DNA of 64,000 nt from Toxorhynchites rutilus septentrionalis (GCF_029784135.1 NC_073745.1:59922784-59986783), one strand, 5' to 3'; shown: positions 44,923 through 58,220, counted from the stretch's first letter. A program made the numbers and translations. Notes: generated by a model not told the origin, from the sequence alone.

Positions 44923-46218
44923 AACCACATGCCACATTTAAATTTTTACAATTTTCTGAAAAAAATCTGTACATCTGTATTTTTAGTCAAAAAATCTGTA
45001 TAAAAAATCTGTATCGGGAAGTTAGAGGAAAAAATGAAAATAAAAGTTTATTTTCACTTTGAACTTATTTTTCTTATTTATGGGTTGTTAAAGTCGTGTC
45101 AACACAACAAAATAAATCATAGGAAAGTTTTTCGCTTCTAAATTGTACGATGTTTTTACATGGTTTTATTGTACTTTGCCTTCAAAGTTACCTTCAACTT
45201 CATCTTTGACGCTCCTCCTTGAGCCGACACATGGTTCCTCGCTCTCAAAATAAAGTCCATAATTGTGTGAACCAACCGATACCCGGACTTTTTTTTGTTG
45301 GCACTGTAAAGCAAAAATATTCGCTCAACACTTGCTGATGAATGTCAGTAAATGTCTTTTTTTCAGTTCATTTATTTGTAAGGCATAAGCTTTGGGGAGC
45401 CGCAAAAAATGTCTTACAAACGACCTTAGCAATGGATACAAAAATTTTCCATGATATCCAACAGCTGGGACCAAGTTATATCCGAGTCACTCAATTTTTG
45501 CCCCATGGAATTATTATTTATATTTGACTTGAGTAGCCTAAATTCTAAACCTGTTTCAACGAATTGAGGAAATTGTAGCATTAAGGTTTGGTAGCTTGAC
45601 GAAATTTTGAGGGTTTATCAAGGCTGCAACTATGTTTCACCAGTTCAATATAGAAGTCACGACAAATCAATTTAAAGATCAACTTCCTAGCAGCATCCAA
45701 TCCTTTTTAAGCTACTTCTGCATCGATACCAACGCACACATCCTCAGGCTTCTCCAACATAACAGTCTTCTCTCATTATAAAGTTCGCAAAATTGAGAAC
45801 TTTCTGATTGAAAGGAGTGATTGACATTATTGATGAGCGGTAGAACGAAGTTTAGGAATAGTATAATCGGTTTAGTCATGAGGTCGTTTAAATGAGTCAA
45901 TATACGATTTGACAAATTGATTATGGTCATACAAAACTTGGAACGAGAAAAAATACTGTAAGCTCTTCAAATCGTTCAAGATTCCGCTTAATAATAGCCT
46001 CCAACGAAAGTCATCTCGTTGCGTTGCGTCCAACTATGTTTTATAAAGGTATCTATGTATGCACTGTAATAAATTTAATATTCAAAATTGAATTTAAAAA
46101 AAATCTGTAAATTCTGTATTTTTTGCTGAAAATCTGTAATTCTGTATATACAGATTCTGTATCTGAAATTTGGCGAAAAAACTGTAAAATACAGAATATT
46201 CTGTGTATGTGGCAACCC
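44923..46218. mobile_element. Candidate DNA transposon with a 10-bp flanking repeat
   Basis: TATCTACGGT occurs at 44913-44922 and 46219-46228, directly flanking the segment. The ends share an imperfect inverted word (GCCACAT near the left edge; ATGTGGCAACCC at the right), and both flanks inside the ends are rich in AAATCTGTA words. A 9-10 bp duplication would suit a Mutator-like element; 8 bp would suit hAT. The interior has only short frames, so it is non-autonomous or decayed. Assignment is inference. Confidence 0.45.
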
Positions 46219-46708
46219 TATCTACGGTCATTTGAATGATCATTTAAGGGTTTAAGAATATAAAACTTAATTTAATTCACCCAAAGGTGTATTTTTACCT
46301 TTCTCGAATCTCGATCAAAAGTTTGCTCTGCAATTCATCAAAAACCCTTGAAATGATCACCACTGAGCTAGTCTTGACAAACCATGAAGATCGTTGTGTC
46401 GCAATATGGAATTTGGTTCTGGTCACATCTCTCGAAAACCTGATTCCGAACATACCGGGTTTCGTCAATACACAATGGTGCAGGAGATGCATTTAAGTGG
46501 AAATTAGCATTTAGAGCTCGACGGTTATTCTCTAGACAAAAACTGTCTTCGACAAAATGATTACATATGATAGAGCGCTCATTTCCATGTCTCAAATATA
46601 GGGTGACCAAAATTGTCGATGAAATAAAAAATATAATTTTCTTACCTTTATAGATAGAGGTGAACACAGTTCGACCATGTTGTTGTCCCAGTTATTTGAG
46701 ACATATTC

Positions 46709-47856
46709 TTCTTCTGTAGGAGCATTGTACCACTGCGACCATTAGTTTGATCTATTGTAGTGCACTCCAGTTTGCTATGTATGCAGTGTCAGTTCGTTCC
46801 ATCACTCAGGGAATAAGTGATAGTCGCACCAGGACTTTGCATATCCCCCCACGAAGGTATGATTTACTTCATGAAGTTCCTTACCTGATTTGGTTCAGCA
46901 GACCAAATCTCGTTAGGCATAAGAATGCCCTTTCCAGGAATTCGCAGTCTTCGCTGAATTAGTGTACTGCGTTGACACAGTAAATGTTCCGATGTCTCAG
47001 CTTCGAAATTGCAGAAACGCCAGTTTTCCGATTTTTTTAAGGTAATACATGCTTGGACAGTGTCCGGTCAATAGACCGGTTAATGTACTCAAATCTGCCT
47101 TATTCAAGCTGAGTAGGTTGCGTGTTATTCTGTTACAAGGTATAATGAATAATTTGGATTGTCTTGCCGTTAATAGAGCCCTCCAGTTTCCAGTATTTCC
47201 CAGGTTTTGAGCTCCGATTTCATGCATGATGTAGATAATTCACAAAATGACTCAGGCCCGACGAATTTAGTTGAAGATCCTAATATTGCTAAGAGATCGG
47301 CTTTTTCATTACCTTCTATACCACAGTGACCAGGAACCCAGTATAGGTTAACTTCATTAGTAGCTGCTAGTTGTTTTAAGGATAAAATACATTCCCAAAC
47401 TAGCTTTGACTGACTTTGACTTTGACTGATGTGTATGCTTTTACTGCATTAAGAGCTGCTTGGCTATCTGAGAAGATACAGATATTGGCATACCTGTATT
47501 TTCTAGTCAAACAAATATTTGTACATGTTAGAATAGCTTGTATTTCTTGAAAAACTGTAGGCAACTGTCCCATTGGTATTGACATGTCGATTCCTGGTCC
47601 AGTAATACCAGCTCCCGTAGATTTACCGATTTTAGATCCATCGGTATAAAACAAGAGTGATCCTGAACGAGTTTTGGGACAACCATCTTCCCATTCGTTG
47701 CGATTGAATTCAATCACTTTGAAGGGAACACTGAAGTTAGTCTTTGTTTCCATCCAGTCTTCATTCATGCTTACTATAGTGTTCAGTTGAAAATCTTTCA
47801 GGATTTGTAAATGTCCTGTGAGATCTCCTTCTAGAAAATGTTTTATACGTTTCAGC
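46709..47856 (-). mobile_element. 5'-truncated RNase H-bearing LINE fragment with 14-bp target duplication
   Basis: It is inserted in the left arm of foldback element 2 and flanked by the perfect 14-bp repeat ATTTGAGACATATT (46695-46708 and 47857-47870). On the minus strand it begins inside a LINE protein and ends with a GAAGAAG tail. The uninterrupted relation of the arm to its inverted partner across the site confirms the insertion. This is a textbook target-primed, 5'-truncated insertion. Confidence 0.92.
46870..47856 (-). pseudogene. LINE RNase H and C-terminal region
   Basis: The open frame 47400-47867 contains LLFYTDGSKIGKSTGAGI, QEIQAILTC and ICIFSDSQAALNAVKAYTS, the first three acidic RNase H blocks; after a frame break near 47400 the next block YWVPGHCGIEGNEKADLL continues, then a C-terminal segment (WRALLTARQSK, LTGLLTGHCPSMYYLKKIG). 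The last ATG of that frame lies in the target duplication, so it is not the real start. The group is LOA/R1/I-like by RNase H presence; RT is absent. Confidence 0.82.
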
Positions 47857-49539
47857 ATTTGAGACATATTTGTAGAACAAAGTTTTTTTTCTATCTCTTG
47901 AAATAACCAATATAGCGCTTTTTTTCTAAATTACGTTAGGGTCACCATGAAAACAACGGTTTTATACTCTAACTTTTATATTTCAAATCCTACATACAAA
48001 CTGTCTTCGGAAAACTTTCAGAGCTTACTAATACAAACATTTTGCGATGCAGTACATGTTAATATCTCCACGTCACTAAAAGTTATTGATATTTCTTCCC
48101 AAAACATATTCTCTTTTTAATTGCTTGTCATTCTTTCTGGGGCAAACACAAACAAAGTTAATTGGCGGCATTTGAAAGAACATAGTTCACTCTATATGAT
48201 GTGTGATTTAGAAAACTATTTTTAAAAGAAAAGTTATTTTTCGTGTTTGAGTAAATTAAAATTGAAATCATGAGTTTTTGAAAAAAAAAGTCATCAATAA
48301 CTTTGAGTAGGATTAAGATATTAACAAGTTCTACATCGCAAAATGTTGTTCTTGATAAGATTTAAAAGTCGTATGAGGACACTTTCGATGTAGAATTTGG
48401 AATATAAAAGTTAGAGTAAAAAAACCCCGCTTTTTCATGGTCACCCTAACGCAACTTAGGAAAAAAGTGCTAAATCGATATATTAAAAGATAGAAAAAAG
48501 CTTTGTTCTACAAAGTTATTTAAAATAATAGGGGCTACAATATTGTTGAACTATGTTTATCTCTATCTATAAAGATAAGAAAGTTGTATTTTTTATTTCA
48601 TCGACAGTTTTGGTCACCCTATTTTTGATGACATAAAAATGAGCGCTCTATCATATGCAACAACTTTGTCGGAGACAGTTTTTGTCTAGAGAATAAATAT
48701 CTGCCACAAAGCTGTTTTCTAACTAAATTGCATTAGGGTAACCATGAACAAAACGGTTTTTTTACTCTAGCTTTTATATTTCAAATTCTACATCTAAATA
48801 GTCTTCGTACGACTTTTAGAGCTTATTTTTACCAATATTTTGGGATGCAGAATTTGTCAATATCCTAAACCTGCTCAATGTTATTGATGGGGCTTCACCC
48901 AAAAACTCATGATTTCAGTTTTAATTTACTCAAATACAAAAAATAACATATCTTCGAAAATCACATATTATATAGAGTGAAATTTGTTCTTTCAAATACC
49001 GTCAACGAACATTTTTTATGTTTGCCCCAGAAAGAATGACAAGCAATTGAAAAGAGATTATTTTTTGGGAAGAAATATCAATAACTTTGAGTGAAGTTGA
49101 GATATTGACAAGTTCTGTATCGCAAAATGTTTGTATTAGTAATTTCTAAAAGTCTTTCGAAGACAGTTTGTATGTAGAATTTGAAATATAAAAGATAGAG
49201 TATAAAACCGTTTTTTTCATGGTGACCCTAACGTAACTTAGAAAAAAAGCGCTATATTGGTTATTTCAAGAGATAGAAAAAAACTTTGTCCTACAAAGAT
49301 ATCTCAAATACCTGGGACTAAAACATTGTTGAACTATGTATACCTCTATCTATAAAGATAAGAAGGTTATATTTTTTATTTCATCGACAATTTTGATCAC
49401 CCTATTTTTGATAACATAAAAACGAGCGCTCTATCATATGTAACAACTTTGTCGAAGACAGTTTTTGTCTAGGGAATAACCGTCGAGCTCTGAATGCTAA
49501 TTTCCACTTAAATGCATCTCCTGCACCATTGTGCAATGA

Positions 49540-52515
49540 GGTCATATAAACTTGGATTCATCACAAATAAGCTAGTTTTGAAAATCATGAATTTTGTTAC
49601 ACGAAACGAAACGGATAGAACATACAGATGATTATTGAACGTGTAATATAAAAAGTTCTGAATTTAATTAAATGATACCTCCGAAAATTTCAGATTGTTT
49701 TAACTATTACGTTTGATCATCTTCATCCTGGGTATCAAGTTGCCCTCGAATGATGGTAGAATATATATAACAAACGCTCACTCGCGAGCTATTTTCTTCT
49801 TGATAGTTTACTAAAATTTAAATTATACTGTTCGTTTCATTCTTGAATTGAATTATGCGAACAACCTTGTATGTGCAAATGTATTTTTTTTTATTGTAAC
49901 ACAGTCGAATAAATGAAGAAAAACACGATGTTGGAACATTAAAATCATCTGGAACACATATCAACCCGAACAATAATGGACGAATCTCACCACCAGCAGA
50001 GATGAACAAACAAAAGCCCGATATCGGGTGAAGTTGGTACTTCTAAAATGGCTCGCCAAATCTTCCCGGCAAACATCCCGCAGCGGAGCTCTTCAAGGTG
50101 AGCCCAAACAAAACTCTCCGACACTTGATCTAAATTAAAAACACTTCACAAGTTGCTCTTGAACTAATCAACGCCGCCAGCGGGCGATCCCAAAAATCTC
50201 AAAACACAAAAAAAGGAGAATATCCTCCGGGGCACGGGAAGAAGAGCAAGAATATTGATCCGGCCACTTCTGCGTAACTCGAAGGACCCGAGAACAATAC
50301 TCATCAGACTCATCCGGGATGGAATCGAGTAAAACACGGCCAAAGGGGTAACACTGTGATGAGCAATGTTGCACAATCGCAAAACGAAAATCGCATCTAA
50401 TCAAAATCAGTCTGAAAAGGATTCTTGTTTCACCCGGTATCGGGGTGGAACGGGACGCGGGGTGCGGCGCAACAGACAGAAATAATCATAGAACAATGGA
50501 CAAACTAGAACACATCTCTCTGCAGGGAACGAACCAGGAAAATCAACCCCTGTCTTTTTTTCCGATCGCTCGCACAATTGAAACCCTTTTGTGACCTCTT
50601 TTGTGTGTCCTCATCGGGGTTCGGAGATTGTGCGTCAAATACACAACACATTGCGCGCGGCTCGTTGTTGTTATTATTTTCTTGCGGATGATCGCTTTTG
50701 ATGAGTTTTTTTTTCGCCAACCTCTCCCTCCTCTCGACCCCTTACCCCTGCTTCTCCGTGATCCGTTTAATAGATTATTACCTCCAAGTTTGAATCCTGC
50801 CAGCGAGATCCGACTGAGATTTGCTCTCGCTGCGATGTAGTTGATTACCTGTCGATCTGGATGGCGCAGTATCCGCTCGAAAGTGGCCAGGGTGGTCGGG
50901 AAGCTTACATTCCACGCTGAATGCCATAACTTCATGATAAGGGATAGGGCAACCCTAACCCTAAACACGGTGCAATTTGCAAACAGCAAAAGTGGTGCAA
51001 AATAATGCCTCTCTTTAGGGTCGTTTTAAAGGTTAGCTTAGTTTTAAAACACCGCACCGCACCATTCCGCATCAATCCGGAAGGGAGCACAGTTCCGGAC
51101 CCTGCGACAACAGACGAGAGAAAAAAAGGTATTGAATACATTAGAATTGTTAGGTCGAACTCTTCCACCTTTTTCATTTCCTCTTCGCAGCATTTAGCTT
51201 CAATTTTTTTTAATGCTGCTCTTTGTGTTCCTCTTGTGTCAAGTCGGTGAAATCAGCTCATGTTAGCACGTAAACATAATTGCAAAATTCATTCATCAAA
51301 GGACAGCTCTCGCTAGGGCTAAGCCGAGAATGGGATAAAAGGGGAAATGATTTATACACTTCCAACTCTTTCCTCTGTCTCTGGTCCCTCTCGTTCCATT
51401 TTCGCCCGAACTTTTTGCACATATTATCGAGTTAAGGGCAGGTGAGACACGGCGCATAAATGTGTGACAGACGGAGAAATGTTCAATCAACTTTTGTTTG
51501 TTTCGAATGTTCGACCTAGTTTCTTGCGTGCTGTTGTTTATTGTCTCGACGGGTGCTTCTTCCCGTATCACTACTGGGTGCAAGATGCTTCCGTTTTTCT
51601 TCGAAGATGAACTTCTTCCACATTTGCTGATTAGTGCATTTTTTTTCATTTCGCAATCCTTTTGTTCAAATGAGGCTTTTTGTGCGAACTTTTGTGCCCT
51701 GTTTCTGCCCGGAGAATGATCTTTGTAGTTTTTTTTTGAAAAAAAAATAAATCAAAATATATGATGGAGGGTCAATTTATATCACTCGGAATGAGGTTTT
51801 TGAAAAAAAAACCGTTACATATATTCTTGCGCCTTCAAACATTTGCGTGATTCAACGAAAATCTGTCACAATTCACGGTACCAGCCAGCAGAGCTATTAG
51901 TAGTTGGATGTATTTTACTTTTAGAAACTATGAACATACACTAATTTGGTTATATATGCACCGTTTAGTTTCACAATAATTCGCCATCTCTCACGCTGCT
52001 TGACCTATCCATCCGACCAGAACACGTGCGGCTCCTCGTCGAAGCAACAGAGATATGAGAACTACCAAGTCAAATGACGGATCGGCCAGACTCGTGTGGC
52101 TCCAATTCGGATGGAACGTTGCCCACGCATTTGGCAGAAAAAAATATTATGATTTTTAAACTTCATTCGCCTCCAACCTTGGAAATAATTTACAATTGGA
52201 ACATCGAAATGAACTATATTGTACGTTTTAAGATAATTTCACACACAGTAACTCACAATCACAATAGAACGGATGTTCAGACTCGAGCCGTGTTTATTTT
52301 GTTGAGTCCATCCTCACTCAAATTGGAATTATAGAATATTTTAGAATATTGTTTAAGAAAACTAAAGGAAAATTAGAGAAAAATTATTACGCATCAACTG
52401 GAATTGACATTGGAGTAATTCCAAATGAAATCGACAAATGACAAAACATGAGAATTTTTGATTCGATTGAAAGTGTGTATTCCGTTTGGGTTAGAGGAAA
52501 TATGAGTTTTCCACA
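49540..52515. other. Unrecognised stretch, GC-richer at 49.9-51.5 kb
   Basis: No supported gene. The part from about 49980 to 51500 is richer in GC and free of repeats that I can match elsewhere in the window. It has frames of 70-148 codons on both strands but none with a recognisable domain. Such islands can be unique host sequence (regulatory, UTR or first intron), which I cannot prove. Confidence 0.4.
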
Positions 52516-52519
52516 GCAA

Positions 52520-54300
52520 TTGGTAATTTTTTGATTCAAGCGTAACTTTTGAAAAGGGCGTATCGATTTGAGTAAGAGAAATCTTTGATAATTTATATCT
52601 CAAAAACTATGAGTCGTACCGAAATAGTGTCTTAGAAAGAGTTATAGAGTATTGATGGTTGAATATGAAAAAAATATACACTGAGAAAAAAATTGGTACT
52701 CTTTTTTTATTTACAAAATGAAAATTCAATTTGCAGTATCCAAAATACAAATTTTTAAATTTTTTTTAAATTTTTTCATACAAAATAGAAGTCATGCAGA
52801 AAATTTAAAAACTGGGCCCAAGATGGTAACACTATTTTTGACGAAATTTGTGGAACATCGAATTTTTAGGAATTTTTGAAACTTCGAATTTTTGTATGTT
52901 AGCAATCATTCTTAGCCACAAATTATGAATTCTAATGTGATATAATACAAAAAAGGTTATTATCAATCTCCTTTTAAATGCAACCATTCTCGAGATATTG
53001 TAAAAAAATATTTCTAATTTATAATCTTTTTTATAGTAAATAATCTCTTTTAATATGTTTGTCGTGTTATACCGTTATGTTCATGAAATTTTATGAATTT
53101 TCTTATAATTTCCCACATTTTTTTTTTATTGATTGAAGTTTGAATTAAGATAAAAAAGATTTTTTAGTTTCGCTACGTTTTGTATTAATCCACATGTCTT
53201 CGAATGTTTCGTAACGTAACTCCTAAACATATGTCTTTACCATAACGATGTATTTGGAAAAGTTGTTGGAAATTATAAGCGAATTCATAAAATCTCATGA
53301 ACATGATTTTATAACACGACAAACATATTTAAAGGGCCTATTTACTATTAAAAAGACAATAAATTACAAATATTTTTTTTAAATATTTCGAGAATGGCTA
53401 CATTTAGAAGGAGATTGATAATAACCTTTGTTGTTTTAAATAACATCAGGATTCATAATTTGTGATTAAAAATGACTGCTTACATACAAAAACTCGAAGT
53501 TTCGAAAATTCCTAAAAATTTGATGTTCCACAAATTTCGTAAAAATAATTTTACCATCTTGGGTCCATTTTTTAAATTTTCTACATGACTCCTATTTTAT
53601 ATGAAAAAATTGAAAAAAATATTAAAAAATATATATTTTTTGATACCGCAAATTAAAGTTTAATAAAATTTTTATTAAATAAAAAAAGAGTACTATTTTT
53701 TTTCTCAGTGTATATTTTTTTCAAATTTTTCAATTAATTCACACACTATTTCGGTACGACTCATATTTTTTGAGATATAAATTATCAAAGATTTCTCTTA
53801 CTCAAATCGATACGCTCTTTTCAAAAGTTACGCTTGAGTCAAAAAATGAACCATGATGATTTATTTGGAAAAGTTGTTGGAAATTATAAGCAAATCCATA
53901 AAATTTCATGAACATGACGGTATAACACGACAAACATATTAAAAGGGATTATTTACTATAAAAAAGACAATAAATTTGAAATATTTTTTTTAAATATTAC
54001 GAGAATGGCTACATTTAGAAGGAGATTGATAATAACCTTTTTTGTTTTAAATAACATCAGGATTCATAATTTGTGATTAAAAATGACTTCTTACATACTA
54101 AAACTCGAAGTTTCGAAAATTCCTAAAAATTCGATATTCCACAAATTTCGTCAAAAATAGTTTTACCATCCTGGGCCCATTTTTAAAATTTTCTACATGA
54201 CTTCTTTTTTATATGAAAAAATTGACAAAAATATAAAAAAATATATATTTTTTGATATCGCAAATTAAAATTTTATTTTGTGAATAAAAAAAGAGTACTA
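52520..54300. mobile_element. Foldback element 3 with an extra half-copy
   Basis: The left arm (about 52525-53115) is inverted in 53245-53850: GAGTAAGAGAAATCTTTGATAA, GAGTCGTACCGAAATAGTGT, AAAGAGTAC against its complement, GGTAACACTATTTTTGACG and AGGAGATTGATAATAACC. A third half-copy, direct to the right arm, follows at about 53850-54300. Non-coding; AT-rich. The palindrome-plus-half layout is like foldback element 2 although the sequences differ. Confidence 0.8.
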
Positions 54301-54304
54301 ATTT

Positions 54305-54360
54305 TTCTTCTCATTCCTTTCATTCTTCATTCTTCTCATTCCGTTCATTCCTTGAAGTCC
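54305..54360. repeat. CATTC-rich low-complexity run
   Basis: Imperfect TTCTCATTCC/TTCATTC repeats directly after foldback element 3; similar to 2803-2850. Confidence 0.6.
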
Positions 54361-57109
54361 AATGCTGTCCCAGAAAATGAGAAATCTATGTTTACTACTA
54401 ATCAGCCCGTCCGAGCCATGATATATGATGGGGATCTATCTCATCGATTCGAAATGATCTCAGTTTCCATTCAAGATGTTGAAAATTGTATCGTGCAGTC
54501 TACAGGGGTATTATGAATGAACAATTTCTTCCATGAAAAACAAGAGGATGTTGTATCTCGGCAAGATACAACTTCATGTAATAACTTTGAAAAGACCCAA
54601 ACATGACTGAAGGAAAATTTGAATGTAATTTTTTTTGGCTTTTAAGCCGCCCAATTCCAAAATTTCATGACATGACGTGGACCTCAATGTCAACAGTTTT
54701 ACTTCTTCTGGTTGTTATCGAGAGTAGAGATGAACATATCAAGTGATTAAATGCATATTTGTTGAATAAACATGTTTGATCAAAACATTTATTTTTTCAG
54801 ATAAATCTTGTCTAGACCTACCTAACATGAGAACATAGATTTTGCACAAAATTTGAAATCGAAGCTCCTGCTAGGATGCAACGATCAGAACCGGTAATGT
54901 TTCATCACTGCCCTGGAAGTCACACTCGCTCACGGTGCAATCAAAATAAACTATTCCGGCGAGGAGCAATTTTCCCCAGTCTGTCATCCATTTTAGCGTG
55001 TAAATTCCATTTTATGTCTCCGTCTTTGCGACGAGAACTTCAGAACCCGGTTTCTTTCTTCGGCAGGATTTATTGAAACGATACCTCTTCTTACCCCAGC
55101 ATCCCTATCACACTCTATCACCTTCCCTCTCCAAACTGGTCCGCAAGACACCGCAGACCGCTGCACAGTCGCACAGGCCGGGAACGGGGCAAGAGTTCGT
55201 CACACATCGAGCTAATTCCAATTTATGGGCTAATATTACAGTTTTATTTTATTGACTTGATGGTCCATAGAAACATTGTTATATATCTTATTCACTTGTC
55301 GGATTAGGAAAATTGAGTATGGTTTATGTTCTGGTTCCACTGGTCAAGCCAATGTTCGGAGCCCCGTTCGAGTCAATTCCGCCCATCTCTTGGTTGGATC
55401 TTCGCTCTCCTCGCGGGCCGCCATTCTGCCCACACATTGGGTCCATTTTTTTGCCGCAGATCGATATCATCGATACGATTTGATTCGATACCCGAGCAAA
55501 TAGGATTAAGTTCCCCCTATTCGATGCTCGTCTGGAAGTGTCCCGAAGCAGCAGCAACAGCATATGTGCGTAGACACCAGGGAGAGAGGCATAAAAAATC
55601 ATAATTTTATTGTGTTTACGATTGTTGTTTCTAGGATGATGAGTATTTTTATTTGGCCGAGATTGATATGCTTCGTGAAGTGTTTCTACTGATGGTGCTG
55701 CTGTTGATGCTGATGCTGGAGGCAAGTGTTATACACAGCAGACGCTGGAGGCGGATTGGCATAAAAAGCTTACGTTTTGCGAGCGTAAGCCGTTATTGAC
55801 TGTCTGAAACCGACGATGGTGGTCTGAGATGGGAGTCCTTCGGGGCAATCCGAAGAGCCTACAGTCGGCACGGTGTGCAAATAAATGAATTGGTGTTATT
55901 ATAACAGCTTCTTCCAGTTTGCGGTGGGCTACCTCTAATTGCACCATTTTTACTACGCAACGGAGGTATGTAGGATTACTTTGGAAGTTTGTTTTGAGTA
56001 AGAAAGATCGTCTCATGTGTTCTGGTGTGTAAACTGGGCTATCGATGGATTACAGGTTTGCTTGCGAGAGACTAACGATTACGTAACGATTGGCCATATT
56101 TTCCATAACTATTCGAATTTGTTCAAAATTCATCATGGAATACTTTATTCATAGTTGTTTTACACTTGTAAGTTATATGTTGTTTGGAATCATTTCGAAT
56201 AAATCATCTTTCTTCAAAACGGGTCTGTTGTACTTTTGAATTGCTTTAGACAGTGCTGATAAATGTCAAATTCAAACACTCAATATTAACGACAATGACT
56301 AAATTTAATCTTCTCCTATCAACACTTGACTCTACATTCACTCTATGAAAGATAAAATCAACTATGTAAACTCACTCATCTCTTTCGTCAATCATTTATC
56401 TGAATTTCTCATGTCACACTCATACAAAGAACGAACACAATGAAAACAAAAGAGACAAACAATTATTTACGCCCCAAAAACTCATTACACTTGTTTTGCT
56501 TACATTTCATTGCCAGTACTTGCAGACCAACCAATTTGAAATTTCACTATCGTCAAAAAATAAATATCATGAAATGTTAAATGTATCATGTTGGCTCTTG
56601 AACAATTCACAAAACAAATTCTTTAAAACTTATTTGGAGCATGTTTTCAACTAATCCTTTGTCGCTCATAACGTTTTGTTGTGCAAAGTTCAAGATAATT
56701 ACTCTTCCATGATCTATTCGCGAAACCAAATATACAACAAACAAAAATTATATGGCCACACTGTATACAGCAAAATCAACATGTCAAAAATCAGCAAGCG
56801 ACGATTGCCCAGTGTCAGTAGGTCGAATGAATAAAACAAAGTATTTACTTATTCTGCCCGTTTCCAAGTAAAGTAAACTTTCCTAGTATTTACTTGAATC
56901 CGTATGAATATAAGTTTACTTTACTAGTTTGATTTTCGAATTCGAACATAGTTTTTACTTTGTCAAACATCTATCAACTGATTGTTTAGGTTTGGTTTCA
57001 AAACGTTTTTTCTGGACAAAACGTGAATTCACGATGAAAAAGGAATAGTGTCGACGTCTGGTGGCGACTTTCAATTAGGGACCATAGTTTGGGTCCCTAT
57101 CTCGTTAGT
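54361..57109. other. Unrecognised stretch without a supported gene
   Basis: No frame has a domain I recognise. A short perfect hairpin (GTTGTATCT and AGATACAAC) is at 54551-54573. The part 54870-56030 is GC-richer, with short trinucleotide runs (AGCAGCAGCAACAGC at 55547; GATGGTGCTGCTGTTGATGCTG at about 55691). CCAAGTAAAGTAAAC and AGTTTACTTTACTAG around 56864-56930 form an inverted word. Confidence 0.4.
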
Positions 57110-57490
57110 GTAATACCTATCACGTTAGAAGACACGAAGCCAGTTTTCAAATGTTAAAATTTGAATGAAAATGTTCACATCATGTTATTTAATCACTTAA
57201 AACACTTTTTTCCGACTTTTATTTAACCCTTACTATACATTTCCAACATCATTACTGAAACTTTTCATTATAATATAAAGTTGTCTTCAAAAACAATATC
57301 GCATAGGAGTTTTTCACCACCTGCAAACAAAAGTGTTTTTCATTTGAGCAGAATGCCAAATTGGTACGGAAAGGTTATTTTTCATTCATAATTTAAATTT
57401 TGAAAACGTGTTCATTCCGCCTGAAAATCAATCATTTTTTTACGCTCCCCTGAACTAGTAAACGAAGCTCAATGCCATCAATGCGGATCG
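57110..57490. repeat. Dispersed repeat shared with 41060-41500
   Basis: Diverged same-orientation copy; see 41060-41500. It lies about 70 bases left of the BEL 5' LTR. Confidence 0.5.
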
Positions 57491-57556
57491 TTAACTTGTT
57501 TAACTTCAAGCGCATTAAACATAAATCGGATATGACATTAAAACGAATGATAGTGT

Positions 57557-58167
57557 TGTCGCAACGTGCGGTTGCGACGCACCTGCTCCCAAACACCTTG
57601 AGAGAAATAAAACGTTCCCACTTTCGGCGCGCTACTGTGTTTCACCGAGAATCAAAAGAAAACACAACAATGATTCAATGATTCAAAAACAAATAGTCAG
57701 AAGTGAAAGAAAGTCCTAAATTGATTGTTACAAAAGCGTTAAGCGTGATTATTCTTAATTGTATATCCTATATTATTGTAAGTAAGCTAGTAAATCGATT
57801 GTGCTATGTCTAATGCTAAAACTAAATTTACAGCTGCAAATCGAGAGAACGAAGATTCTTAAAAATAACCCCACCTCCAACGAACTAAACAAACGAGACA
57901 CTAAACGTAAGTTCTCTAAATCTAAATCTAGCTGCAACACAGAAAAACTTATGATAGTGTAAAAAACCTTAAAATTAATATGTACAATTTAAAACTACTT
58001 CTATTCCTAAAACTACTATGTACAATAGAACCATTTTAATGTATTGATTTATACCTACGGTAGGGATTTTTTAACGTCGTCGTCATCGCCATCGCCATTG
58101 TATTGCGTATTGAAATAAACGTTCAAAAAACCGGAAAATTGTTTCTCTTCCGTTGCGGTTGCAACAT
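57557..58167 (+). repeat. BEL/Pao 5' LTR (right edge uncertain)
   Basis: The left edge (TGTCGCAACGTGCGG) is fixed by its match to 63927-64000. The right edge is my estimate: GGTTGCAACA at 58158-58167 would give a TGT...ACA LTR of about 611 bases. No convincing primer-binding site for a known tRNA was recognised just after it. The LTR has AATAAA words at about 57605 and 58111. Confidence 0.7.
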
Positions 58168-58220
58168 TTTAAAAAATCCGTTTAGTTCGTGATCGGGGAA
58201 GCTTTATCGAGGTTGCAATA

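Larger units (their letters stand above)
46471..49533. mobile_element. Foldback element 2, double palindrome with LINE insertion
   Basis: The outer ends are inverted copies (CACAATGGTGCAGGAGATG at 46471; its complement ends at 49533). In order, blocks A, B and C (46471-46708, 47871-48290) are followed by C', B', A' inverted (48280-48720), then part of C again (48720-48900) and C', B', A' (48890-49533). C has GGGTCACCATGAAAA and TCATTCTTTCTGGGGCAAAC; A has GAGCGCTC(T/A)ATCATATG-type words. Non-coding apart from the inserted LINE at 46709-47856. Confidence 0.8.

Noticed and set aside
50941..50965. Telomere-like CCCTAACCCTAA word
   Set aside because: A single short occurrence; flies and mosquitoes lack this telomere repeat and there is no array.
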